From: Candidatus Kapaibacterium sp.
Lineage (GTDB): Bacteria; Bacteroidota; Ignavibacteria; Palsa-1295
Reading direction: 5' to 3'
Assembly (NCBI GenBank): GCA_017882165.1
Contig: JADGPZ010000017.1
Location: 1 to 33,087 of the forward strand
Length of the DNA stretch: 33,087 bases
The notes beneath the pieces are model-generated. The model did not search any database, was not told the origin of the DNA, and was given only the letters and a program-made list of their open reading frames with translations. Positions 23,552-31,607 of this stretch are shown here, piece after piece (the stretch's first letter is position 1; each line of letters begins with the position of its first letter). Made by a program: the position numbers and the translations under genes.

Positions 23552-24472
23552 ATGAGCAGCACAACGCACACCGTCCGTATCATCGGCTTCCCCATGGATT
23601 TGGGTGCCGGCCGACGCGGCGTGGATATGGGACCATCCGCGCTCCGAATTGCCGGCGTGAACCAGAAACTCCGCGAGCTGGGATACCATGTACACGACGC
23701 CGGTGATATTGAGATTCAGACGGCGGAGGTTCAGGAGATCGAGGACGTCAAGCTTCCCTACCTTCCTGAAATTGCGCGCGCTTGCACCGCCCTTGCCAAA
23801 GAAGTTGAGGACGCACTGAATTTAGGTGAGTTTCCTCTGGTGCTCGGCGGCGATCACTCCATGGCAATCGGCACCATCGCCGGGCTTGCCGCGCACTGCC
23901 GCAAGAGTGGGAAGCGGCTCGGCGTAATCTGGATTGATGCCCATTCGGATATCAATGTGCCAGGCACTTCCCCAAGCGGCAACATCCACGGGATGCCTGT
24001 CGCAGTCTCCCTTGGCATGGGCGCACCCGAGCTGACCGGCATTGGCGGAGACTACCCGAAGCTGGATGCCAAAGAGCTGGTCTATATTGGACTCCGCTCC
24101 ATTGATCCCGGCGAGCGCGACCTGATCCACAAATTGGGCATCGAAGCCTACACCATGGCCGATCTGGATAAGGGCGGCGTCCACCAAATCGTGACGAAAG
24201 CGATCGCCATGCTGCGCGATCGGGCCGATCATATCCACGTCAGCTTCGATCTCGATTCGGTCGATCCAAGTGTTGCCTCCGGCGTGGGCACGCCGATACC
24301 GGGCGGTCTCACCTACCGGGAGGCACATCTGATTATGGAAGCTATTGCCGACACCGGCGTGATGTCCTCGATGGAAGTGGCTGAGGTGAATCCGATTCTC
24401 GACGTTCGCAATGCGAGCGCGGAGTTTGCGGTCGGTCTCATCGCAAGCAGCATGGGAAAGCGCATATTATGA
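23552..24472 (+). CDS. rocF: Arginase (ureohydrolase family)
   Basis: The 306-residue product has all ligands of the two-manganese centre: GGDH with His102, DAHSD with Asp129, His131 and Asp133, and SFDLDSVDP with Asp233 and Asp235; Glu278 is the conserved acid. NIHGMPVAVSLG and the MDLGAGRRGVDMGPSALR start are those of true arginases rather than agmatinases. It hydrolyses arginine to ornithine and urea, probably as a cytoplasmic trimer or hexamer. ATG 23552 is preferred; the frame is open to TTG at 23522, next to the accD stop. Its last four bases overlap the panC start (ATGA, 24469-24472), so it is translationally coupled to the pantothenate genes. No urease is in view, so the urea may simply be released. 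Confidence 0.94.
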   Translation: MSSTTHTVRIIGFPMDLGAGRRGVDMGPSALRIAGVNQKLRELGYHVHDAGDIEIQTAEVQEIEDVKLPYLPEIARACTALAKEVEDALNLGEFPLVLGGDHSMAIGTIAGLAAHCRKSGKRLGVIWIDAHSDINVPGTSPSGNIHGMPVAVSLGMGAPELTGIGGDYPKLDAKELVYIGLRSIDPGERDLIHKLGIEAYTMADLDKGGVHQIVTKAIAMLRDRADHIHVSFDLDSVDPSVASGVGTPIPGGLTYREAHLIMEAIADTGVMSSMEVAEVNPILDVRNASAEFAVGLIASSMGKRIL

Positions 24473-25329
24473 GGACAATCGAAACCGTCGCCGAGCTTCG
24501 AAGCGCGCTTGGCCTCGCGCGAAGTCAAGGGAAGCAGATTGGCTTCGTTCCCACGATGGGTGCGTTGCACGAAGGCCATCTTTCGCTTGTCCGGCTTTCG
24601 AAGCAGCAGACCGACGTGACCGTCGTCAGCATTTTTGTCAATCCAACGCAGTTCGGCCCGAACGAGGATTTTTCAAAGTATCCGAGAACGCTGGATTCGG
24701 ATGAGAGCCTTCTTATCAACGCCAATGTCGATTTCTTGTTCCTGCCGGATGCAACAGAGATTTATCCCGAGGGGCATTCAACTTCCATCAAGGTCGGGCT
24801 GATCGGAAGGACGTTTGAGGGAGCGATCCGCCCGGGACATTTCGATGGTGTTGCGACTGTCGTCGCGGGTCTTTTCAACATCGTTCAACCCGATCTTGCG
24901 TTCTTCGGGCAGAAGGACGCACAGCAAGTCGCCGTGATCCGAAAGATGGTCAGAGACTTGCATGTTCCGGTTGAGATCGTTGTCGGACCGACTTCGCGTG
25001 AATCGGATGGGCTGGCGCTCAGCTCGCGCAATCGGTATCTCAGCCACAACGATCGAAAAGAAGCTGTCGCTCTGTGGAAAACGCTCGAAGCGACCTCGGA
25101 GACATTGCGCGCGGCCAAAGAGATCAGCGCTGCCGTTCGCAACGGGATGACAACCTTCGAAAAACACGCGCCGCAAGGCAGACTGGACTACATCGCTTTG
25201 GTTGATTCAGAAACATTTCAGCCGATTGACTCGTTTGAATCTATTGACTTGCAAAGTTACCCACCAACCCTTGTGATTGCCGCAAGAATTGGCGAAACAC
25301 GACTTATTGACAACATCATAGTCGAATAG
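24469..25329 (+). CDS. panC: Pantoate--beta-alanine ligase (pantothenate synthetase)
   Basis: The 286-residue product has VPTMGALHEGHLSLVR (PTMG at 28-31, the nucleotide-binding HxGH at 34-37), IFVNPTQFGPNEDFSKYPR, and GPTSRESDGLALSSRNRYLS, the conserved late motif. It condenses pantoate with beta-alanine using ATP to give pantothenate, the coenzyme A precursor. The length is standard. The start overlaps the arginase stop as ATGA, and panD begins 9 bases after its stop. Putting panC and panD together supplies both the ligase and its beta-alanine. panB and panE are not in this window. Confidence 0.97.
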   Translation: MRTIETVAELRSALGLARSQGKQIGFVPTMGALHEGHLSLVRLSKQQTDVTVVSIFVNPTQFGPNEDFSKYPRTLDSDESLLINANVDFLFLPDATEIYPEGHSTSIKVGLIGRTFEGAIRPGHFDGVATVVAGLFNIVQPDLAFFGQKDAQQVAVIRKMVRDLHVPVEIVVGPTSRESDGLALSSRNRYLSHNDRKEAVALWKTLEATSETLRAAKEISAAVRNGMTTFEKHAPQGRLDYIALVDSETFQPIDSFESIDLQSYPPTLVIAARIGETRLIDNIIVE

Positions 25330-25338
25330 GACAGCACA

Positions 25339-25728
25339 ATGAAGCGTATCATGTTCAAATCGAAGGTCCACCGTGCGACGGTCACGCAGGCGGAGCTTTA
25401 TTATGAAGGTTCGCTCACGCTCGACAGCGAGTTGATGCGTGCTGCCGATATGCTGCCATACGAGAAGATTACGATCGTCAACAACAATAATGGCGAGCGC
25501 TTCGAGACGTACCTCATCGAAGGTCCGGCGCGCTCGGGCGTTGTTTGCCTGAATGGAGCCGCTGCCCGGCGCGGTGCGATTGGCGATGAGATCATCATCA
25601 TCTCCTACGGTGAGTACGAAGATTCTCCTGAGCTTCGGTTCCATCATCCGACCGTTGTACAAGTCGATAAGTCCAACAAAATCAAGAAGATAACGAACGG
25701 CATTGAAGCTTTTACGATGGTGAATTGA
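25339..25728 (+). CDS. panD: Aspartate 1-decarboxylase proenzyme
   Basis: The 129-residue product has the self-cleavage site YYEGSLTLD: Gly24-Ser25, where Ser25 becomes the pyruvoyl group of the alpha chain. Conserved downstream features include LPYEKITIVNNNNGERFETYLI and GAAARRGAIGDEIIIISYG. It decarboxylates aspartate to beta-alanine, which panC, encoded 9 bases upstream, joins to pantoate. The length (about 115-140 in the family) and start fit. It is a cytoplasmic tetramer in known cases, maturing by spontaneous or PanZ-assisted cleavage; no panZ is seen. Confidence 0.96.
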   Translation: MKRIMFKSKVHRATVTQAELYYEGSLTLDSELMRAADMLPYEKITIVNNNNGERFETYLIEGPARSGVVCLNGAAARRGAIGDEIIIISYGEYEDSPELRFHHPTVVQVDKSNKIKKITNGIEAFTMVN

Positions 25729-25735
25729 TTCGCGG

Positions 25736-26572
25736 ATGATCGATCATCCTGTTGCCACGCCTGCTCCTGTGATTTCTGGTTTGCCCGACTCCCCTGCCAA
25801 GCTCCTTGCTGCCAAGCATCTTGCCATTGTCGTGATGGCCGCAGGTCAGGGTAAGCGGATGCAAGATCCTGCAAAGCCGAAAGTTCTCTATGAGATCGCC
25901 AGCTTGCCGTTGATCGGCCATGTGTTACGCCTTTGCGCGTCACTCCGCGCACAGGTTACGGTTTGCATTATTGGCTACGGCCGCGAACAAGTTTCGGCTT
26001 ACGTTGCCGATAGTTGTCCGCTCGTTAAATTTGCAGTCCAGTCCGAGCAACTCGGCACCGGCCATGCCGTCATGCAAGCCGAGGAGCAACTCGCTGGTTT
26101 CGAGGGTGATGTCCTGATCCTTTCCGGTGACGTGCCACTCCTAAGCGCTAAGAGCGTGAATGCTCTTCTCGCAATGCATCGGGAGAAGCAAGCCAAGGCA
26201 ACGGTGCTTGCCGTCCGGATGGACGACCCCACCGGGTACGGACGCATCGTGCGAAACGACGCCGGTGACCTTGACCGCATCGTCGAGCATAAAGATGCGA
26301 GCGACGAGGAGCGCCAAATCTGCGAGATCAATAGTGGAATCTACGTCTTCGATGCTCGCGCACTACGCGAAGTACTCCCCCATATCGGTCGCAAGAATGC
26401 TCAGGGCGAGTACTACTTAACGGATGCCTTCCAGCTTCTCAAAGAGAAGTATGGCGTTGGGAGTCTTGCCGTCATGGTGACGAATGATCCGGTCGAGGTC
26501 AGCGGTGTGAACACGAAGCAGCAACTTGAAGCGTTAGAGGCGGAGTATCTACGCCGAAGAAGCCAACCCTAA
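25736..26572 (+). CDS. GlmU-type uridylyltransferase domain protein (lacks acetyltransferase domain)
   Basis: The 278-residue product has a GT-A nucleotidyltransferase fold with MAAGQGKRM (34-42), KPKVLYEIASLPLIGHVL, QSEQLGTGHAV, SGDVPLL, RMDDPTGYGRIVRNDAG, VEHKDASDEE, ICEINSGIYVF and NAQGEYYLTDAF. These are the motifs of the N-terminal N-acetylglucosamine-1-phosphate uridylyltransferase domain of GlmU, which makes UDP-GlcNAc. The protein ends about where the left-handed beta-helix acetyltransferase domain would begin, so only half of GlmU is encoded. Either a separate acetyltransferase completes the pathway, as in archaea and some Bacteroidota, or this is a different sugar-1-phosphate nucleotidyltransferase. 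It starts 7 bases after panD. The first ~28 residues are poorly conserved, and a start a little further in is possible. Confidence 0.88.
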   Translation: MIDHPVATPAPVISGLPDSPAKLLAAKHLAIVVMAAGQGKRMQDPAKPKVLYEIASLPLIGHVLRLCASLRAQVTVCIIGYGREQVSAYVADSCPLVKFAVQSEQLGTGHAVMQAEEQLAGFEGDVLILSGDVPLLSAKSVNALLAMHREKQAKATVLAVRMDDPTGYGRIVRNDAGDLDRIVEHKDASDEERQICEINSGIYVFDARALREVLPHIGRKNAQGEYYLTDAFQLLKEKYGVGSLAVMVTNDPVEVSGVNTKQQLEALEAEYLRRRSQP

Positions 26573-26579
26573 TATCACG

Positions 26580-27308
26580 ATGACCATCACATCTGAATCA
26601 ATCATCCTCAAGTCTGGCGGGCCAAGCGTGGTCGCTGGCTGCGACATGGGCGCCTTTGTTGCGCGACCGGAAACAGGCCGGGCGCCTGGACTCATCGTGT
26701 TCCAGGAGGCCTTCGGCGTGAACGATCACATTAAGGATGTCACGAGGCGCTTTGCGCAGCAGGGCTATCTTGCCATTGCGCCGGAGCTGTTTCATCGCAC
26801 CGCACCGATGGGATTCACCGGCGACTACGCCGATTTTCCCTCCATCGCCCCGCACTTCCAGGCCATCACGCCCGAAGCCATTGCCGAGGATGTTCACGCG
26901 GCATACGACTGGCTCCTGAAGGATGCGCAATGCGACACCGAACACATCGGCTCGATCGGATTCTGTATGGGAGGCCGGGTCTCATTCATCGCGAACGCGG
27001 AGCTTCCACTCAAGGCGGCCGTATCATTCTATGGCGGCGGTATCGCTCAGGGCTTGCTCCATCGTGTGCCCGATCAGCATGGCCCGATGCTCTTCTTCTG
27101 GGGTGGATTGGATCAACACATCACACCGGAACACCGTAGCGCTGTCACCACCGCGATGACGGAGGCGGGAAAGCCTTTCATCAACGTGGAGGTTTCAGAT
27201 GCGAACCATGCGTTCTTCTGCGACGCGCGCCCGGCTTACAATGCCAATGCCGCGCGCCATGCCTGGGCACTTACGCTCTCGTTTCTTGCGACACACTTGA
27301 AGCAATAA
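26580..27308 (+). CDS. Dienelactone hydrolase family protein
   Basis: The 242-residue product is an alpha/beta-hydrolase of the dienelactone hydrolase (carboxymethylenebutenolidase-like) family. The nucleophile is Cys129 in SIGFCMGGRV; the acid is probably Asp178 in FFWGGLDQHI, and His210 in SDANHAFFCD completes the triad. The N-terminal GLIVFQEAFGVNDHIKD and GYLAIAPELFHR are family hallmarks. The founding member opens dienelactones in chloro-aromatic breakdown; family members in organisms without that pathway act on other esters, so the substrate is unknown. No secretion signal is seen. The gene follows the GlmU-like gene by 7 bases and ends the operon. Its 3' end overlaps the convergent heptosyltransferase gene by 38 bases. 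Confidence 0.9.
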   Translation: MTITSESIILKSGGPSVVAGCDMGAFVARPETGRAPGLIVFQEAFGVNDHIKDVTRRFAQQGYLAIAPELFHRTAPMGFTGDYADFPSIAPHFQAITPEAIAEDVHAAYDWLLKDAQCDTEHIGSIGFCMGGRVSFIANAELPLKAAVSFYGGGIAQGLLHRVPDQHGPMLFFWGGLDQHITPEHRSAVTTAMTEAGKPFINVEVSDANHAFFCDARPAYNANAARHAWALTLSFLATHLKQ

Positions 27309-28284
27309 TCCCAATCGACTCGAGCACACGCTGCGGCGTGATCTCCTTCATGCAACGAAAGTGCTTCTCTGGACAGTGATCCGAACCGATCGCGGTGCAT
27401 GGCCGGCAATTAAGGCCCTCGACTTCTAACACAACAGATTTGGGATGCATCGCGGGCGCTGCTCGCGGCGCGAAGCCGAACTGCCGAACAGTCGGCCCGA
27501 ATAAAGCAACGACTGGGGTGCCCACCGCCGAAGCCAGGTGCATAAGCCCCGAATCGTTCGTAATGACAATCTCGCAGTTCGCGAGCGACCGGGCAACGAG
27601 CGCCAAATCTGGTTCACCTATAACTGACGTATAGCCCGAAGGCAGCACCGAACAGATTTCGTCGATCAGCCCTCGCTCCGCCTCGGAGCCAAAAAACACA
27701 ACCTCCCAGCCCCGTTCGATCAGAGTCTTTGCAACCTCTCGGAAGTACTCAGCCGGCCAGCGCTTATTCCAATGGCGCGCACCCGGTGCAATTGCGATCT
27801 TTTTCGAATCGTTGCTCGGAAGCACCGCGAGATGAGGTGCACTCCCATTATCGGATATGCCAAGTGATTTCGCCGTTTCAAAGTAGCGTCCGATAATGTC
27901 TGGCGCACGCTTCAGCATGTCGATCTTGAAGCGCACCAGCAACCATCGCCGGAACGTCCGCTTGTTGATGACCGAAACCTGCCGCCCCAGCCCCCGCCGA
28001 AGAATGCGTGTGCGCGGCACATTGTGCAGGTCAAGAACGTAGTCATACTGCTCTGGCCGCAACTCGCGTCGAAGTCCACGCAGTCCGCTAAGTCCACTCC
28101 GTCTGTCGAAAATATGAACTCTCGTCAGTCCTGACATAACTGGCACCAGAGATTCATACTCCGCTGCCACCACCATGTCAATCCGGCACTCAGGGTACCG
28201 CTCCCGCAACGCCGCGATGAGCGGCGTCGTCAGAACGACGTCGCCCAGCGAGCTGAGACGCAGAATCAGAATGGAAGGCGTCAT
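27271..28284 (-). CDS. Glycosyltransferase family 9 (ADP-heptose:LPS heptosyltransferase)
   Basis: The 337-residue product starts ILILRLSSLGDVVLTTPLIA, the GT9 signature, and has APGARHWNKRWPAEYF with the LPS heptosyltransferase turn, and ITNDSGLMHLASAVGTPVVALFGPT near the C-terminal donor-binding site. It transfers ADP-heptose to the inner core of lipopolysaccharide at the inner face of the cytoplasmic membrane, or a related sugar in a related acceptor. Which of WaaC, WaaF or WaaQ it equals cannot be told from sequence alone. ATG 28284 fits the family start. It stands alone on the minus strand, its 3' end overlapping the dienelactone hydrolase gene, and it is divergent from the AAA+ gene starting at 28371. 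A second GT9 gene is not in the window. Confidence 0.92.
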   Translation of the reverse strand: MTPSILILRLSSLGDVVLTTPLIAALRERYPECRIDMVVAAEYESLVPVMSGLTRVHIFDRRSGLSGLRGLRRELRPEQYDYVLDLHNVPRTRILRRGLGRQVSVINKRTFRRWLLVRFKIDMLKRAPDIIGRYFETAKSLGISDNGSAPHLAVLPSNDSKKIAIAPGARHWNKRWPAEYFREVAKTLIERGWEVVFFGSEAERGLIDEICSVLPSGYTSVIGEPDLALVARSLANCEIVITNDSGLMHLASAVGTPVVALFGPTVRQFGFAPRAAPAMHPKSVVLEVEGLNCRPCTAIGSDHCPEKHFRCMKEITPQRVLESIGIIASSVSQETRA

Positions 28285-28370
28285 CGTGGGCGATGGCGAA
28301 TGGATGGAATTCGTTGGTTCGATCGTAATGTTGAAGTTCAGTCGCTATATTTACTCAACACAATTTCAGG

Positions 28371-29930
28371 ATGAATAAACCCTCCACTCTCGGTACGCTC
28401 CGTGCCTCCGGCTACGAAGTCCTCCCGGTCAAGGAAGAACTGCGCCGCAACCTGATCGATAAGCTGCGGCGGCGCGAACGCCTATTCCCAGGCATTCTGG
28501 GCTATGAGGATACGGTTTTGCCGCAACTCGTCAATGCGATCCTCGCGCGGCACGACGTGATCTTGCTTGGACTGCGCGGGCAGGCCAAGACTCGCATCGC
28601 GCGACTGCTGATTGACTTGCTGGATGAGTGGACTCCAATCGTCAAAGGGAGCGAGATCAACGATAATCCGTACCACCCTCTCTCCTACTACGCAGTGCAA
28701 CTCGTCCGCGAGATGGGCGATGAAACGCCGATCGAATGGCTGCACCGTTCGGAGCGATACGGCGAGAAGCTCGCCACGCCGGACGTGACGATTGCCGACA
28801 TGATCGGCGACATCGACCCGCTGAAGGCCGCGCATCAACGTTTGCACTATTCGCACGAGGGCGCGATCCACTTTGGAATTATTCCTCGCACCAATCGTGG
28901 CATCTTCACGATTAATGAGCTACCCGATCTTCAGCCGCGCATACAGGTTGGGCTGTTCAATCTGCTCGAAGAGCGGGACATCCAGATTCGCGGCTTTAAC
29001 ATCCGCATTCCACTCGACGTGATGATGGTCTTTACCGCGAACCCGGAAGACTACACCAATCGCGGCAACATCATCACGCCGCTCAAGGATCGCATCGCCT
29101 CGCAGATCATGACGCACTATCCGCTCTCGATGGAGACTGCGATTGCCATCACCGAGCAGGAGGCGTGGACCGCGCGCATTGGCGAGGAAGGCGTCGCGAT
29201 CCCGCGCTATTTCAAGGAGATCATCGAGCAGATTGCGTTCGAAGCCCGGAAGTCGGAGTTTATCGACCAGAAGTCGGGCGTCTCAGCTCGGCTTTCGACA
29301 AGCGCGATGGAGACGCTCATTTCGAACGCCGAACGGCGCTCGATTATGAATGGGGACACGATTATCTTACCACGCATTACCGATCTTGCTTTTGTCACCG
29401 CTGGTGTGACCGGCAAAGTCGAGCTTGTATTCGAAGGTGAGCAGGAAGGTATGGCGAAGGTTGCTCGCGCGCTCGTCGGCAAAGCGGTTAAGGAGATTTT
29501 CAAAAAGTATTTCCCCGATCCCCTGGCCCGCGAACGTTCAAAGCCAAAACAAGAACGGTACGCTCAACAGCAAGCACAATCCGCTCCGAAGAAAGAGAGC
29601 GAGTACGAGCCCGTGCTCCGATGGTTCGCCGAAGGCAACATCACGAATCTCTCGGATACGATGAAGTTCGACGACTACTTCCGGGAGCTTTCTCGCGTCC
29701 CTCGTCTCCGCGAACTGACCGTCCAGCACATGAAGATCGCCGAAGCGAATCGCTTTGAGCTTGCCAGCGCGATGGAGTTTGTTCTGGATGGCCTGCACCA
29801 GCACTCGAAGCTTGCCAAGGAGGAGGAGTTTGGCCGTCCGGAAGTGACCTATCGCGACATGATCGGCTCGATATTCACCCGCCCCACGTCTTCCGAGGAA
29901 GAGGACGAAGAGGAAGCACTCCGATTCTGA
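28371..29930 (+). CDS. MoxR/magnesium-chelatase-I-like AAA+ ATPase
   Basis: The 519-residue product has a Walker A of the form GLRGQAKT (67-74; the chelatase/MoxR type), a Walker B-like FTINELPDL (179-187), sensor segment VFTANPED (220-227) and an Arg finger in LKDRI (241). This resembles the AAA+ subunit of the ChlI/BchI and MoxR lineages, whose members usually work with a VWA-domain partner to remodel proteins or insert metals. No such partner gene, and no tetrapyrrole gene, is adjacent; the next gene is maf. The C-terminal ~160 residues, from the Lys/Gln-rich KPKQERYAQQQAQ linker on, look like an added helical module and lack homologues I recognise. The TATATTTA at 28346-28353 is a near match to the -7 box. 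Function unknown beyond ATPase. Confidence 0.85.
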   Translation: MNKPSTLGTLRASGYEVLPVKEELRRNLIDKLRRRERLFPGILGYEDTVLPQLVNAILARHDVILLGLRGQAKTRIARLLIDLLDEWTPIVKGSEINDNPYHPLSYYAVQLVREMGDETPIEWLHRSERYGEKLATPDVTIADMIGDIDPLKAAHQRLHYSHEGAIHFGIIPRTNRGIFTINELPDLQPRIQVGLFNLLEERDIQIRGFNIRIPLDVMMVFTANPEDYTNRGNIITPLKDRIASQIMTHYPLSMETAIAITEQEAWTARIGEEGVAIPRYFKEIIEQIAFEARKSEFIDQKSGVSARLSTSAMETLISNAERRSIMNGDTIILPRITDLAFVTAGVTGKVELVFEGEQEGMAKVARALVGKAVKEIFKKYFPDPLARERSKPKQERYAQQQAQSAPKKESEYEPVLRWFAEGNITNLSDTMKFDDYFRELSRVPRLRELTVQHMKIAEANRFELASAMEFVLDGLHQHSKLAKEEEFGRPEVTYRDMIGSIFTRPTSSEEEDEEEALRF

Positions 29931-29948
29931 ATCGTATCTTTGTGCTAC

Positions 29949-30569
29949 ATGGATCGCACACGATCACCACGCACATTGATTCTTGCCTCGCAATCGCCCC
30001 GCCGAGCCGCGCTCGTGCGTTTGCTGGGCATTCGTGACATTCAGATTCAGCCGGCGGATCTCGTCGAAGCGTTCGATCCTGAGCGGATTGCCTCGGAAAA
30101 TGTCCGGTTGCTTGCGCTCCACAAGGCGCGCCATGTTGCTGAACAGTCGGATAAACCCTGTGTCATCCTCGGGGCCGATACGACCGTCGTGCTGGACGGG
30201 ACCGTCCTCAACAAGCCTGTTGATGCCGAGGACGCCGTGCGGATGCTTCAGATGTTGAGCGGGCAGACCCATACGGTTTATACCGGCGTCGCACTGGTGG
30301 ACGCTCACACGAAGCGCGAAGAGTCATTTACTGAGTCAACCGATGTCACGTTTCGTCCGCTGTCGGACCAAGAGATTCGCTCCTACGTCGCGTCTGGCTC
30401 GCCGATGGACAAGGCCGGTGCATACGGCATCCAGGAAGACTTTGGAGCTGTCTTCGTGCGACACATCGACGGCGATTACTACAACGTCGTCGGATTGCCG
30501 CTATGCCGGCTGTATGTGGCGCTGAAGCAATTCGCTCCCGATCTGTTCGTAGCCGAACACTTCGTATGA
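29949..30569 (+). CDS. maf: Maf-like nucleoside triphosphate pyrophosphatase
   Basis: The 206-residue product has LILASQSPRRAALVRLLG at the N-terminus, VILGADTTVVLDGTVLNKPVD in the centre and PMDKAGAYGIQEDFG near the C-terminus, all Maf family motifs. These enzymes hydrolyse dTTP, UTP, CTP or modified nucleotides to monophosphates, a house-cleaning role; some members also slow septation. ATG 29949 is used; the TTG at 29940 is a weaker alternative. TATCTTTG at 29936-29943 matches the -7 box but sits too close to the start to be its promoter. The stop (TGA) overlaps the ATG of the next gene as ATGA at 30566-30569. Confidence 0.93.
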   Translation: MDRTRSPRTLILASQSPRRAALVRLLGIRDIQIQPADLVEAFDPERIASENVRLLALHKARHVAEQSDKPCVILGADTTVVLDGTVLNKPVDAEDAVRMLQMLSGQTHTVYTGVALVDAHTKREESFTESTDVTFRPLSDQEIRSYVASGSPMDKAGAYGIQEDFGAVFVRHIDGDYYNVVGLPLCRLYVALKQFAPDLFVAEHFV

Positions 30570-31435
30570 GAACCGCTCGCACAACCAGAGAAACGTGGCT
30601 TCTCCTCTCACCTTGGGTTCTGACCCTTCTGGTGTTCTGGGCCTACCCACTTTTCTACGCGCTTTATCTCTCGCTCACAAAGTATTACACCCTGACCAAT
30701 CGGATGGTCTGGATCGGGCTTGACAATTATGCAAAGCTCCTGCACGATCCACTCTTCTGGCAGGCGCTGTGGAACACGGCGGTCTTCGTCATCGGGACGA
30801 TCCCGTTCACGATGTTCTTCGCGCTCTTTTTCGCAGCGTTGCTGGTCCGCGTCGAGCGTCTCCAACACTTGTATCGCTCGGTGTTTTTTCTGCCGAGCAT
30901 TACCTCGCTGGTTGTGATTGCGCTCATCTTCACGAACCTCTATTCTTCCGGCGGGTACATTAATACACTCTTGAAAATGTCCGGTATTCACGGACCCGAT
31001 CGCGGCTGGCTGCTGGAGCCACCTCTGGCACTGCCGGCCATCATGGTAATGGACATTTGGATTTCGATCGGCTACTACGCTGTCCTGTTCCTCGCCGCGA
31101 TGCAAGGAGTCTCGCAGGATTACTACGAGGTCGCCGAACTCGAAGGGACATCCAAGTGGAAGCAGTTCTTCACTGTCACGCTTCCGCTAATCAAGCCCAC
31201 GCTACTTTTCGCGCTCGTGCTGAATACGATCAAGAGCTTTCAGGTCTTCACTGAGATTTATGTCATGACACGCGGCGGCCCACTTGGCAAGACCACGACG
31301 CTCGTCTATCAGGTCTATTCCAATGCCTTCGAATCGGCAGACACGATGGGCTACGCATGCGCCGTGGCATACGTGCTGTTCGCGATTATCGCTGTGTTCT
31401 CGGTAATGGAAAGCAAGGTACTAAAAACCACCTGA
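30566..31435 (+). CDS. Sugar ABC transporter permease (MalF/UgpA type)
   Basis: The 289-residue product begins MRTARTTRETWLLLSPWVLT, a binding-protein-dependent transport permease N-terminus, with about six membrane segments. The EAA loop reads EVAELEGTSKWKQFFTVTLP, where it contacts the ATPase, and PLIKPTLLFALVLNTIKSFQ follows. This is the COG1175 (MalF-like) half of a carbohydrate importer. The partner permease (MalG type), binding protein and ATPase are not in the window. Translation start overlaps the maf stop as ATGA, so the two are co-translated. The last base of its stop codon is the first base of the inverted-arm repeat at 31435-31599. Downstream is a convergent gene, so the rest of the transporter must lie elsewhere. 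Confidence 0.92.
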   Translation: MRTARTTRETWLLLSPWVLTLLVFWAYPLFYALYLSLTKYYTLTNRMVWIGLDNYAKLLHDPLFWQALWNTAVFVIGTIPFTMFFALFFAALLVRVERLQHLYRSVFFLPSITSLVVIALIFTNLYSSGGYINTLLKMSGIHGPDRGWLLEPPLALPAIMVMDIWISIGYYAVLFLAAMQGVSQDYYEVAELEGTSKWKQFFTVTLPLIKPTLLFALVLNTIKSFQVFTEIYVMTRGGPLGKTTTLVYQVYSNAFESADTMGYACAVAYVLFAIIAVFSVMESKVLKTT

Positions 31436-31599
31436 CCACGATTACGCAGATGATGCGGATTCTCAGGATTGAGTTTTTAAGTTGCGTCTGAGTGTCCAAG
31501 CTGAATGTTCGAATTGAGTATGAGTTCTCAGGTCGAGTATTCAAGTTGAGTATATTATTTGTCAATCCTGAGAATCCGCATCATCCGCGTAATCGTGGT
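31435..31599. repeat. 165-bp element with 38-bp near-perfect terminal inverted repeats
   Basis: The left arm (31435-31472) and the reverse complement of the right arm (31562-31599) differ at one base of 38. The arm contains GATTACGCA, GATGATGCG, GATTCTCAG and GATT in a row, a 9-base periodicity. The inner ~89 bases carry degenerate direct repeats related to TTCAAGTTGAGTAT (for instance at the right end and, with changes, at three other places). The element fills the 172-base convergent gap exactly, touching the ABC permease stop and ending 8 bases before the next stop. It may be a MITE-like element or a large terminator-type hairpin. No gene is inside. Confidence 0.85.
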
Positions 31600-31607
31600 T
31601 CTGGCCC

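Noticed and set aside
29936-29943. TATCTTTG as promoter of maf
   Set aside because: It is an exact -7 match but lies only 5 bases before the ATG at 29949 and has no -33 element; it would give a leaderless or truncated message.
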